Positions 1 to 8,556 of a stretch of 26,694 nucleotides of DNA are shown here, piece by piece. Below the pieces are notes generated by a model that was not told the origin of the DNA, did no database searches, and worked only from the letters and a program-made list of their open reading frames with translations. How positions within the stretch are numbered: the stretch's first letter is position 1; every line of letters starts with the position of its first letter. Both the position numbers and the translations under genes were made by a program. This stretch comes from JAADEM01 sp965371855 (GTDB taxonomy: Bacteria > Bacteroidota > Bacteroidia > Bacteroidales > Marinilabiliaceae). The stretch spans positions 1 through 26,694 of the forward strand of contig CBDUZZ010000066.1 in assembly GCA_965371855.1 (NCBI GenBank). The letters are read 5' to 3'.

Positions 1-14
1 TTGGATTTAATAAC

Positions 15-31
15 ATACTGAGTGTCAGTAT
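15..31. repeat. Perfect 7-bp inverted repeat just after the SPFH gene stop
   Basis: ATACTGA and TCAGTAT are separated by 3 bases and begin directly after the stop codon of the minus-strand SPFH gene. The position suits a 3' hairpin, but the stem is AT-rich and no T-run follows within the window, so it is at best a weak terminator. Confidence 0.4.
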
Positions 32-982
32 TTAGCGCTTGACGTTAGTTGGAACAAAAAAGGTAAGTGCAGGAGGTACAGGTGGTGGTGTTGGAGGCTG
101 GGGTTGATTACTCGGTTGCTGTTGTTGCCCTCCGGTAAAGGTTTGACCCATCTGATTTGCCATGGCAAATCCCATTCCCATTCCCATGCCTGCTCCGGCT
201 GTTCCGCTTTGGTTTTCGGCAGCTTTCTCCATTGCTTTGGCAGCTTTCATTTTAGCCAGTTTGTCAAGGTCAATGGCATTTAACCTACTCAGTTCGAATA
301 TCTCCTTTTTTATATCTTCCGGCATTGATACATTCTCAATGAGAAACTTTGTGACTCCAATGCCATATTTTTCAAATTCGGGAGTTATTATTGAATGTAC
401 ATATTCTGAAATCTCATTAACGTTAGATGCATAGTTCTCGACAGGCAAGTTTGCCTCGCCAATAGCATCTGTAAAACGAGTAACGATCATTGAACGCAGT
501 TGCTCTGCTATCTCATCAGTAGTGAAATGTCCATCGGTACCAACAATCTCTTTTATGAATACAGGGGCATCTTTTACTCTGATAACGTATGTTCCGAAAG
601 CTCTTATTTCGAGCATGCCAAAGCGTTGGTCTGATAGTGTTATCGGGTTCTTTGTTCCCCATTTTTGATCGGTGATGTTTCGTGTGCTTACAAAATATAC
701 TTCTGCCTTGAAAGGGCTGTTAAAACCATATTTCCATCCTTTTAGTGTAGAAAGGATAGGCAGGTTTTCAGTTGTAAGTTCATACATCCCGGGAGTAAAA
801 ACATCGGCGAACTGACCCTCGTTAATGAAAACAGCAACCTGTCCTTCACGTACTGTAAGTTTAGCCCCGGTTTTTATCTCTTTTTGATACCGTTCAAAAC
901 GGTAAACCATTGTATTGTTCGAATCATCAACCCATTCAATAATATCAATGAATTCGCCTCTCAGTTTGTCAAAAATTCCCAT
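32..982 (-). CDS. SPFH-domain (band 7-like) protein, YdjI type, with shortened C-terminus
   Basis: A 316-residue soluble protein without a signal peptide or transmembrane segment. Residues about 20-245 form the SPFH/virion-core-like domain of the YdjI type (TGAKLTVREGQVAVFINEG and the MYELTTENLPILSTLKGWKYG region). A charged helix, a Gly/Met-rich stretch (GAGMGMGMGFAMANQMG) and a Gln/Pro-rich linker follow. Members scaffold membrane-associated assemblies; the precise role here is unknown. In many relatives the Pro-rich linker leads into a GYF_2 or zinc-ribbon domain. Here the protein stops about ten residues after the linker (FFVPTNVKR), so that domain is absent or was lost by truncation. The ATG at 982 is supported by a TTTG-19-TACTTTTA promoter a few bases upstream. 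The gene is divergent from leuS. The family is secure and the function is inferred. Confidence 0.85.
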   Translation of the reverse strand: MGIFDKLRGEFIDIIEWVDDSNNTMVYRFERYQKEIKTGAKLTVREGQVAVFINEGQFADVFTPGMYELTTENLPILSTLKGWKYGFNSPFKAEVYFVSTRNITDQKWGTKNPITLSDQRFGMLEIRAFGTYVIRVKDAPVFIKEIVGTDGHFTTDEIAEQLRSMIVTRFTDAIGEANLPVENYASNVNEISEYVHSIITPEFEKYGIGVTKFLIENVSMPEDIKKEIFELSRLNAIDLDKLAKMKAAKAMEKAAENQSGTAGAGMGMGMGFAMANQMGQTFTGGQQQQPSNQPQPPTPPPVPPALTFFVPTNVKR

Positions 983-996
983 AAGATTTTTGTTTT

Positions 997-1027
997 TAAA
1001 AGTAGTAAAGATGAGGTTAGATTCAAA
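997..1027 (-). promoter_or_regulatory. Bacteroidetes-type promoter for the SPFH gene
   Basis: On the minus strand, TTTG (1024-1027) is followed after 19 bases by TACTTTTA (997-1004), one mismatch from the TAnnTTTG -7 box. Spacing matches the known Bacteroidetes sigma-ABfr promoter. It lies 14-45 bases upstream of the start codon. Confidence 0.55.
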
Positions 1028-1066
1028 GTGAAATTTGTTTTTTTACTATTTATAAAAAACATTTTA

Positions 1067-1074
1067 TATTTTCG
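1067..1074 (+). promoter_or_regulatory. Possible -7 box for leuS
   Basis: TATTTTCG is one mismatch from TAnnTTTG and lies 53 bases upstream of the leuS ATG. No TTTG is found at the expected distance, only a T-rich stretch at 1038-1044, so this is a weak call. Confidence 0.3.
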
Positions 1075-1126
1075 CAGTTTAATTGTGAGACATCCCCAAT
1101 GGTAAATCATTCAAACAATAACAAGT

Positions 1127-3913
1127 ATGGAATACAATTTCAAAGAGATTGAGCATAAGTGGCAAAAAATATGGAAGGATAATAAGATTTATAAAGTTGA
1201 TATAGATAAGGAACGACCTAAGTTTTATGTTTTAGACATGTTCCCATATCCATCGGGTGCCGGTCTGCATGTAGGACATCCATTGGGTTATATCGCATCT
1301 GATATTTATAGCCGCTACAAACGTTCTAATGGTTACAATGTGTTACATCCAATGGGGTATGATGCTTTTGGCCTGCCGGCAGAACAGTATGCAATTCAAA
1401 CCGGGCAGCATCCTGCAATTACTACAGAAAAGAATATTGAAAGATATCGTGAACAGCTTGATAAGATTGGTTTCTCTTACGATTGGGATCGTGAAGTAAG
1501 GACCTCTGACCCCAATTATTATAAGTGGACACAATGGGCTTTTCAGCAAATGTTTGAGCATTATTATTGTAATCAGGCGGAACAGGCACGACCAATATCT
1601 GAGTTGGAAGATGTCTTTTTCAAAACCGGTACTGCCGGACTTGATATCGCCTGTACCGAAAAACTTTTGTTTACGGCAGGCGAATGGAATGCAAAATCGC
1701 ATAAAGAGCAGCAGGAGATATTACTAAACTACCGTTTGGCCTACCTTGCTGATACCATGGTTAATTGGTGTCCGGCTTTGGGAACGGTGTTGGCCAATGA
1801 TGAAATAAAAGATGGTGTTTCAGTACGGGGGGGGCATCCTGTTGAGCAGAAAGTTATGCGCCAGTGGCTATTGCGAGTTTCGGCATATGCAAAACGACTG
1901 CTTGACGGACTTGATAACGTTGAATGGACTGACTCGCTAAAAGAGATTCAGCGAAACTGGATTGGTCGTTCTGATGGAGCTAACATGATTTTTAAAGTGG
2001 CTGATTCAGACGTTGAGATAGAGATATTTACAACGAGAGCTGATACAATCTTTGGTGTAACTTTTATGGTTTTAGCTCCTGAGAGTGAACTTGTGCAGCA
2101 ATTAACTATTCCGAAACATGATGTTGAAGTGAAAACTTATCTGGCAGCAACAAAAAAACGTACCGAAAGGGAACGTGTAAGTGATATTAAGAAAGTGACC
2201 GGGGTATTTACGGGTTCGTATGCTATTAACCCGTTAACAAATAAACCTATTCCAATTTGGATAAGTGATTACGTATTGGCAGGTTATGGTACCGGTGCAA
2301 TTATGGCTGTTCCCGGTCATGACACACGTGATTTTGCTTATGCCCGTCATTTTAATCTGCTAATAATTCAGGTTGTTGTGCCTGAAGGTGAGGAGCCAAG
2401 TGAAACCTCTACCTGGGATGATTCAAAGGATTCCAAGTCGGGAACAATGATTAATTCCGGTTTTCTTAACGGCCTGCCTGTTGAACAGGCTATTGCTAAG
2501 ACGAAAGAGTATATTGAAGAGAAGAAATTAGGAGAGGTAACTGTTAATTACCGTTTGCGTGATGCTATTTTTAGTCGTCAGAGATATTGGGGTGAGCCAT
2601 TTCCTGTTTATTACAAAGATGGATTACCCTATATGCTTGATGAGTCGAAGCTGCCATTGGAATTACCTGAGGTAGATAAATACCTTCCTACTGAAGATGG
2701 TGCTCCACCACTTGGGCGAGCAAAGAATTGGGTGACCGGGGAAGGGTATCCACTTGAGCTGAATACAATGCCTGGTTTTGCCGGTTCTTCAGCATACTCT
2801 GTCAGGTATATGGATCCGAGAAATGAGGATGCCCTGGTAAGTAAAGAGGCTAACTCGTACTGGCAGGATGTAGATCTTTATATCGGTGGTACCGAGCATG
2901 CTACCGGCCACTTAATCTATTCACGCTACTGGAATAAGTTTTTGTATGATATAGGAGAGATTGTTAAGGATGAGCCATACAAAAAACTGATAAATCAAGG
3001 GATGATTCAGGGGCGTTCAAATTTTGTTTATCGCATAAAAGGTACAGGTAACTTTGTGTCGTTTAACCTGAAAGATGATTACGAAGTGACAGCTATTCAC
3101 GTTGATGTGAATATTGTACACAACGATGTTCTGGATGTCGAAGCTTTTCGCAATTGGAATCCGGAGTACAAAGATGCTGAGTTTATTCTTGAAGATGGCA
3201 AATATGTATGTGGCTCGGCTGTTGAAAAGATGTCAAAGTCGATGTATAATGTGGTTAACCCTGATGATATTATCGAGCAGTATGGTGCCGATACTTTACG
3301 ATTGTATGAGATGTTTCTTGGGCCGTTAGAGCAATCCAAACCATGGGACACAAAAGGGATTGATGGGGTGCATAAATTTTTGCGTAAGACAGTAAAATTG
3401 TTTTACGATAAAAATGATAACTTAATTGTTACTAATGATAAAGCCACTCCTGATGAATTACGGGTTCTTCATCGTACAATAAAAAAGATCACAGGCGATA
3501 TCGAGCGTTTTTCGTTTAATACTTGTGTAAGTGCGTTTATGATCTGTGTGAATGAACTGACAGACTTAACGTGTCATAAAAGAGAAGTGTTGGAGCCTCT
3601 GGTCACTTTGCTGGCATCTTTTACACCTCACCTAAGTGAAGAGTTGTGGCAGTCATTGGGACATACATCTACAGTATGTGATGCTGAATGGCCTAAGTGG
3701 AAGGAAGAGTATCTGGTTGAGTCAACCATAACTTATCCTGTTTCATTTAATGGAAAGATGAGGTTTAAGATTGATCTTCCTGCTGATTTTGACAACAAAG
3801 CAATAGAGGAGAAAGCCCTTGCACACGAGCAAGCTCAGAAATGGCTTGAAGGGAAAACAGTGCGTAAAGTTATTGTTGTTTCGAAGAAAATTGTGAATAT
3901 TGTGGTAGGCTAA
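1127..3913 (+). CDS. leuS: Leucyl-tRNA synthetase
   Basis: Charges tRNA-Leu with leucine in the cytoplasm. The 928-residue class Ia enzyme has its HIGH-like motif as HVGH at residues 48-51 (in FPYPSGAGLHVGHPLGYI) and KMSKS at 701-705. The CP1 editing domain carries TTRADTIFGVTFMVLAPE, and an anticodon-binding domain and C-terminal domain follow. At 928 residues it is longer than E. coli LeuRS (about 860). The extra length sits in an insertion after about residue 145 (QARPISELEDVFFKTGTAG) and another just before KMSKS, both typical of Bacteroidetes LeuRS. The ATG start has no SD sequence, as is usual in this phylum. First gene of a plus-strand run with the YitT and M23 genes. Confidence 0.98.
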   Translation: MEYNFKEIEHKWQKIWKDNKIYKVDIDKERPKFYVLDMFPYPSGAGLHVGHPLGYIASDIYSRYKRSNGYNVLHPMGYDAFGLPAEQYAIQTGQHPAITTEKNIERYREQLDKIGFSYDWDREVRTSDPNYYKWTQWAFQQMFEHYYCNQAEQARPISELEDVFFKTGTAGLDIACTEKLLFTAGEWNAKSHKEQQEILLNYRLAYLADTMVNWCPALGTVLANDEIKDGVSVRGGHPVEQKVMRQWLLRVSAYAKRLLDGLDNVEWTDSLKEIQRNWIGRSDGANMIFKVADSDVEIEIFTTRADTIFGVTFMVLAPESELVQQLTIPKHDVEVKTYLAATKKRTERERVSDIKKVTGVFTGSYAINPLTNKPIPIWISDYVLAGYGTGAIMAVPGHDTRDFAYARHFNLLIIQVVVPEGEEPSETSTWDDSKDSKSGTMINSGFLNGLPVEQAIAKTKEYIEEKKLGEVTVNYRLRDAIFSRQRYWGEPFPVYYKDGLPYMLDESKLPLELPEVDKYLPTEDGAPPLGRAKNWVTGEGYPLELNTMPGFAGSSAYSVRYMDPRNEDALVSKEANSYWQDVDLYIGGTEHATGHLIYSRYWNKFLYDIGEIVKDEPYKKLINQGMIQGRSNFVYRIKGTGNFVSFNLKDDYEVTAIHVDVNIVHNDVLDVEAFRNWNPEYKDAEFILEDGKYVCGSAVEKMSKSMYNVVNPDDIIEQYGADTLRLYEMFLGPLEQSKPWDTKGIDGVHKFLRKTVKLFYDKNDNLIVTNDKATPDELRVLHRTIKKITGDIERFSFNTCVSAFMICVNELTDLTCHKREVLEPLVTLLASFTPHLSEELWQSLGHTSTVCDAEWPKWKEEYLVESTITYPVSFNGKMRFKIDLPADFDNKAIEEKALAHEQAQKWLEGKTVRKVIVVSKKIVNIVVG

Positions 3914-3988
3914 ATGGACAAATTGCTAAATTGTTATTCATTAAACGATACAACAATACAGCAATACAACCAGAGCTATAGATTTAAA

Positions 3989-4849
3989 ATGGACAAAAAA
4001 AGAATATTCCGCGAAATACCTTCCTACCTGTTCCTGACAATAGGATTATGTATTGGTGCGTTGGGATGGACTGCATTTCTTATTCCTGCCAAGATAGTTG
4101 GTGGTGGTCTTACCGGTATTGCTACTGTTCTGTATTTTGTTTTAGGTTGGGATGTGGGATTAACAACACTTGTCATTAATGCTTTTCTTGTGATTGCTGC
4201 GATTAAGATATTGGGTGCATCATTTGGTATGCGAACGATTGTTGCAGCAGTTATTCTTTCCGGTTTTTTATCACTGTTTCAGCCGATGTTTCCTAATCCT
4301 ATAATGCATGAAACGATGATGAATGCTATAGTGGGAGCTGTAATGTCCGGCATTGGTTCGGGAATTGTGTTTTTGAATGGTGGAAGTACCGGGGGGACAG
4401 ATATAATTGCAATGATCATTAACAAATATAAAAACATCAGTCTGGGGAGATTACTTCTTGGTATAGATGTGGTGATCATTTCTTCATCATACTTTATATT
4501 CCATTCGCTTGAAAAGATGGTGTATGGTTATATGACTATGGCCATACTGGCATATACAGTTGACTTGGTTTTATCTGGTAATCGACAGTCTGTTCAGTTT
4601 TTTATCATATCAAAAAAGTTTGAGGAGATTAGAAAACTTATTATTCATGAGGCTGACAAAGGAATGACAATCTTAAACGGTTCTGGAGGATATTCAGATG
4701 ACGAAACAAAAGTATTGATGGTTATTGCCCGTAAAAATCAATCCTCTGAAATATTCAGGATAGTTAAAAGGATAGATCCGGATGCATTTATTACTATGGG
4801 AAATGTAGTGGGCGTTTATGGAAAAGGATTCGATAGAATTAAAATTTAG
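3989..4849 (+). CDS. YitT family membrane protein (DUF161/DUF2179)
   Basis: An inner-membrane protein of unknown biochemical role. The N-terminal half has about five or six hydrophobic helices with the family motif PAKIVGGGLTGIATVLYF and a second Gly-rich loop, LNGGSTGGTDIIAMII. The last roughly 90 residues are the soluble DUF2179 domain (FFIISKKFEEIRKLI, GMTILNGSGGYS, IDPDAFITMGNVVGVYGKGF). An in-frame ATG at 3914 directly follows the leuS stop, but it would add 25 polar residues not expected in the family, so I chose the ATG at 3989 (MDKKRIFREIPSYLF), giving 286 residues. It is followed 21 bases later by the M23 peptidase gene and probably shares its transcript. Confidence 0.9.
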   Translation: MDKKRIFREIPSYLFLTIGLCIGALGWTAFLIPAKIVGGGLTGIATVLYFVLGWDVGLTTLVINAFLVIAAIKILGASFGMRTIVAAVILSGFLSLFQPMFPNPIMHETMMNAIVGAVMSGIGSGIVFLNGGSTGGTDIIAMIINKYKNISLGRLLLGIDVVIISSSYFIFHSLEKMVYGYMTMAILAYTVDLVLSGNRQSVQFFIISKKFEEIRKLIIHEADKGMTILNGSGGYSDDETKVLMVIARKNQSSEIFRIVKRIDPDAFITMGNVVGVYGKGFDRIKI

Positions 4850-4870
4850 TAATTGTTAAATTATAAAAAG

Positions 4871-6157
4871 ATGAAAAGAAAACATATTGTAATACTTCTG
4901 ATAGTAGCTGTAGCTATTGGGTTGGTTGTTTTTTTAGTGAAGAACAAACATTTAGCATCGCCCGTTACTAACCAAACTATTGACACTTTGGATGTGGTTG
5001 AAATTCCTGAACCTGTGCTGTTGTATGGGTTTCCTGTTGATTCATTTTCTATTGAGCAATACAAAGTTCGTAGGAATCAATATCTCGCTGATGTACTTAC
5101 CAAAAACGGGTTGGATTATTCTGAGGTATACAAGATTGCCAATAAATCAAAACCGGTATTTGATGTCAGGAAGTTTAAAAAAGGTAATCTGTACACTCTG
5201 TTTTTCAGTAAGGATAGCCTGAAGAAGTTGCAGAGTTTTGTTTATGAGATTGATAACACCGACTATGTGGTTGTTGATTTAAGAGATTCGATTCATGTTT
5301 ATAGGGAGCAAAAAAATATTATAAATATTCATAAAACTGCAACTGGCGTAATCAGTTCTTCACTTTGGAATACGATTAAAGAGGAGGGAGTTTCACCTTT
5401 ACTGGCTATGGAGTTGTCAGATATCTTTGCATGGACAGTTGATTTCTTTGGTATTGAAAAAGGAGATTATTTTAAGGTTGTATATGACGAACAGTTTGTC
5501 GATTCGGTTTCAATCGGTATCTCAAAGGTGCATAGTGCACTGTTTTATCACAGAGGAGAGCCTTATTTTGCTTTTAATTTTGAACAGGACAGTATTTGGG
5601 ATTTTTTTGATGAGGACGGGCAGAGTCTTCGTAAAGCCTTTTTAAAAGCCCCTTTGAAATTTTCAAGAGTTAGCAGTCGTTTTTCTAACAGCCGGTTTCA
5701 TCCTGTTTTGAAAATACGAAGGCCACATCACGGGGTTGATTATGCCGCTCCGGAAGGCACACCGGTATATGCATTAGGTGATGGGCGTATTATTGCTAAA
5801 GGATATCAAAAACGTGGGGGAGGAAATTATCTGAAAATAAAACATAATAGCGTTTATACCACAGTTTATATGCACCTTCGAGGTTTTGCCAAGGGGATGA
5901 ATAAAGGAGTACATGTAAAGCAAGGGCAATTAATAGGATATGTAGGCCATACAGGGCTTGCAACCGGTCCGCATCTGGACTTCCGTGTTTATAAACAAGG
6001 CCATCCAATAGATCCTCTTAAAGTAAAGGCTCCACCTGTAGAGCCTGTTAAGCCAGAGAATATTGAGCTCTTCAATGAATTTATTAAACCATTGAAAGTA
6101 GAATTGGATAGTATTCCTTTAGGTTCAAACAAAGATTGTTTTCACTTGTTAAAGTGA
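4871..6157 (+). CDS. MepM-like M23 family murein endopeptidase, membrane-anchored
   Basis: A predicted peptidoglycan-directed metallopeptidase facing the periplasm. From the ATG at 4871 (428 residues; a TTG at 4853 is the only alternative) it opens with an N-terminal anchor (MKRKHIVILLIVAVAIGLVV). An OapA/LysM-like region follows (RNQYLADVLTKNGLDYSEVY), then a Csd3_N2-like middle and a LytM/M23 domain from about residue 270 to 385. Visible active-site positions are H286 and D290 (PHHGVDYAAPEGTPV) and H335 (YMHL). The final motif is GPHLDF rather than the usual GPHLHF: H368 is kept but the third zinc-ligand position is Asp370. Overall architecture resembles MepM. Activity is uncertain because of the ligand change, although other ligand variants are known in Bacteroidetes M23 proteins. 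Confidence 0.92.
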   Translation: MKRKHIVILLIVAVAIGLVVFLVKNKHLASPVTNQTIDTLDVVEIPEPVLLYGFPVDSFSIEQYKVRRNQYLADVLTKNGLDYSEVYKIANKSKPVFDVRKFKKGNLYTLFFSKDSLKKLQSFVYEIDNTDYVVVDLRDSIHVYREQKNIINIHKTATGVISSSLWNTIKEEGVSPLLAMELSDIFAWTVDFFGIEKGDYFKVVYDEQFVDSVSIGISKVHSALFYHRGEPYFAFNFEQDSIWDFFDEDGQSLRKAFLKAPLKFSRVSSRFSNSRFHPVLKIRRPHHGVDYAAPEGTPVYALGDGRIIAKGYQKRGGGNYLKIKHNSVYTTVYMHLRGFAKGMNKGVHVKQGQLIGYVGHTGLATGPHLDFRVYKQGHPIDPLKVKAPPVEPVKPENIELFNEFIKPLKVELDSIPLGSNKDCFHLLK

Positions 6158-6159
6158 AA
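6140..6159. other. AT-rich 8-bp hairpin over the M23 stop codon
   Basis: TTTCACTT and AAGTGAAA are separated by 4 bases and overlap the stop codon of the M23 gene. It could help end transcription between the convergent M23 and receptor genes, but the stem is AT-rich and there is no clear T-run. It is the only hairpin I see in this 48-base convergent gap. Confidence 0.3.
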
Positions 6160-6205
6160 TCCATTGTAAGTCCTTTAAAATATGGCATTTTGTTTATTTG
6201 AATAA

Positions 6206-8539
6206 TTAGAATTTAACTGTGTAGCTTATTGATGGCATAAAAGGAAATAATGTGTATTTGTAAAGTTTTAATTTATTGTCTTTTATTCGGATGAATGTAT
6301 AAAAAGTATTTAAGTTGTTGTAAATATTGTAAATACCAAGATATAAAACACGTTCAGTTTTGCCTCTCATTTTACTCCGTGAATAACCAATATCTAATCT
6401 ATGGTATGGTTCTGTACGGTAATTATTTAAACTTGAATAATAATGAGCATGCACAAAATCTAATACATCTTCTTTATTATTAGACGTTTGGCCATTACCA
6501 TTGTGAGAGATTGCAGGATACCATTGTGTTGGTACGGTAACGGGTGTGCCTGAATTGAATATCCATGTTATTGCAATCTTTTTAGATTTTGAGAAATTAT
6601 ATGCGAAATAAGTACTTAACTCGTGTCTTCTGTCATATTTAAAAGGGAAGACACGACCTCTGTTTAATTGTAAAAAGGTTCGCGTATTCTTTGATAAAGT
6701 ATATGCAATAGAATATGTGAGTTTACCTCTGTTTTTACTTGCTAGCATCTCTATGCCATTCATCTGTCCAGTACCTCCTGACTCAACCATCTTATCCCAG
6801 TTTGATGCATCCTTTAGTGATAGTGTGGGATTAAAAACCACAAGATTATTCCAGTTTTTACGAAAAGCTTCAATACTAAAGGAGTATTTGTTAGAAGTAA
6901 AAATTGCACCAAGTGATACTTGCTCAGCTGTTTTGGGTGGTAAATCCTCAGAGCTGGGTATCCATAATTCCGAAGATATACCGCCATCTGTTCCTGAAAG
7001 CAGATGGATATATTGATGGTTATAGGAGTATCCCACATTTAGATATAGATTATTAATAACAGAATAGTTTAAAGATAATTTAGGGTCGATACTTAACCTG
7101 TTTATATGTGACCAATAAACGAGTCGTAAACCGGGGTTAAAGGTAAGTCGTGATGAGATATCCCACCTAAAATCGGAGTAAGCATAAAACTCAGAAACCA
7201 TTCTTGATACTTTGAATTTGTCACTTTCCTGCTCTTTACTGCCTTTTGTAGAACTGCTGCTTACCGTGGGTTTAAAATTGTGTAGATTAATACCGACCCC
7301 CACATAAAATTTGGTTTTTGCATTTATTATTTTAAATTGATTCTGTAATGAGTAATCGTTAATGCTTGAACGAAAAACGGTTTCCTCTTCAAACTCTCCA
7401 TTCTTAATAATTGATTTGTTGGCATTAAAAAAACGATTAATGGTAAAACGTGTTTCATTAAACACATTGTTGTTAAACAAATAGTTCCACTTAAGACTAA
7501 ATACCCTGTTGCCCCAATTGGTTTTGCTTTTCACAGTATTTATATTGTTATCCTCACCGGTGGTAGATATGCTTTTTTGACGCCAATATAGTTTGTCTCT
7601 TCCAAAATAGACTAAGGCTGTAACTTTACTTTTGAGATTAAATGTATGTGTTATTTTTGTAGTAGCATCATAAAAGGTGTAAGCAAACATTTCATCTCCA
7701 TTTGAGGTCATAAGACTAAAGGGGCGAGTTAGGAGATCAATATTGCATCTGCGTAACGAAATCAGATATTTGGTTTTTTGTGACTTTTTTATCGGACCCT
7801 CCAGATAAACTTTGCTTGCCAGTATCCCTAACATAAATTCGCCTTTCTTTTGTGAAGCATCACCATCTTTTAACTTAACATCAATGGCCGATGATAAACG
7901 TCCTCCGAAACGAGCCGGAATAACACCTTTATAAATATTTATATTCTTTACTATATTTACATCAAAGACCGACATAAAACCTCCAATGTGATTAACGTAA
8001 TACAATGGAACATCATCTAATAGATATAAATTCTCATCTTTCTCACCCCCTCTTACATATAAATCGCTTGTTCCTTCCCGTCCGGCTTGTATGCCGGGCA
8101 ACATCTGTATAGCTTTAAGTATATCAGGCTCTCCGGTTAAACTGGGAATTGATTTTAGGCTGCTAATGGATATGTTTATTATATCAGCTCTCTTATTTAA
8201 GGGTGCAGTAACAGTAACATCCGATAGGGATAAGCCGGGAATAAGTAACAGTTGTAGTGTAGTGTCAGTTTTAAATACTGTCTCTAATATCCCGGTTTTG
8301 TATCCCACATAAGAACTTTTAATCTGGACAGGCTTGCCGGCATCTACATTAATACAAAAGAAACCGTTTTTATCGCTGGCTATACCGCGAGAACCTTTTA
8401 TAATAACCGATGCCCCTATTAGTGGTTCTAATGTGTTTTTATCCAAAACATAACCACATACTCGGCTTATTTGAGACCAGAGTGCAATATTTGCTAATAA
8501 CATGAAGAACAGGGTTGCAAATCGAAAAATATATTGCAT
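6206..8539 (-). CDS. TonB-dependent outer-membrane receptor with CarboxypepD_reg-like domain
   Basis: A predicted energised outer-membrane transporter. From the ATG at 8539 (777 residues; a TTG two codons earlier is unlikely) it has a signal peptide ending near residue 22. A CarboxypepD_reg-like beta-sandwich follows (VCGYVLDKNTLEPLIGASVI to about residue 105), then the plug (ILKAIQMLPGIQ, DLYVRGG, LYLLDDVPLYYVNHIGGF, PARFGGRLSSAIDV) and a long beta-barrel ending in aromatic SISYTVKF. It lacks the SusC signature, and no SusD gene is adjacent. Instead it is the last gene of an operon with a DUF4249 lipoprotein 17 bases upstream, a recurrent Bacteroidetes pairing whose ligand is not established. 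Transcription reaching this gene must pass the hairpin at 9386-9424. Confidence 0.93.
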   Translation of the reverse strand: MQYIFRFATLFFMLLANIALWSQISRVCGYVLDKNTLEPLIGASVIIKGSRGIASDKNGFFCINVDAGKPVQIKSSYVGYKTGILETVFKTDTTLQLLLIPGLSLSDVTVTAPLNKRADIINISISSLKSIPSLTGEPDILKAIQMLPGIQAGREGTSDLYVRGGEKDENLYLLDDVPLYYVNHIGGFMSVFDVNIVKNINIYKGVIPARFGGRLSSAIDVKLKDGDASQKKGEFMLGILASKVYLEGPIKKSQKTKYLISLRRCNIDLLTRPFSLMTSNGDEMFAYTFYDATTKITHTFNLKSKVTALVYFGRDKLYWRQKSISTTGEDNNINTVKSKTNWGNRVFSLKWNYLFNNNVFNETRFTINRFFNANKSIIKNGEFEEETVFRSSINDYSLQNQFKIINAKTKFYVGVGINLHNFKPTVSSSSTKGSKEQESDKFKVSRMVSEFYAYSDFRWDISSRLTFNPGLRLVYWSHINRLSIDPKLSLNYSVINNLYLNVGYSYNHQYIHLLSGTDGGISSELWIPSSEDLPPKTAEQVSLGAIFTSNKYSFSIEAFRKNWNNLVVFNPTLSLKDASNWDKMVESGGTGQMNGIEMLASKNRGKLTYSIAYTLSKNTRTFLQLNRGRVFPFKYDRRHELSTYFAYNFSKSKKIAITWIFNSGTPVTVPTQWYPAISHNGNGQTSNNKEDVLDFVHAHYYSSLNNYRTEPYHRLDIGYSRSKMRGKTERVLYLGIYNIYNNLNTFYTFIRIKDNKLKLYKYTLFPFMPSISYTVKF

Positions 8540-8556
8540 AGTCAATTATAGTTGGT

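Noticed and set aside
3914..3988. Upstream in-frame ATG that would extend the YitT protein by 25 residues
   Set aside because: The extension is polar and low-complexity (NDTTIQQYNQSYRF) and unlike family N-termini; the ATG at 3989 begins the expected sequence.
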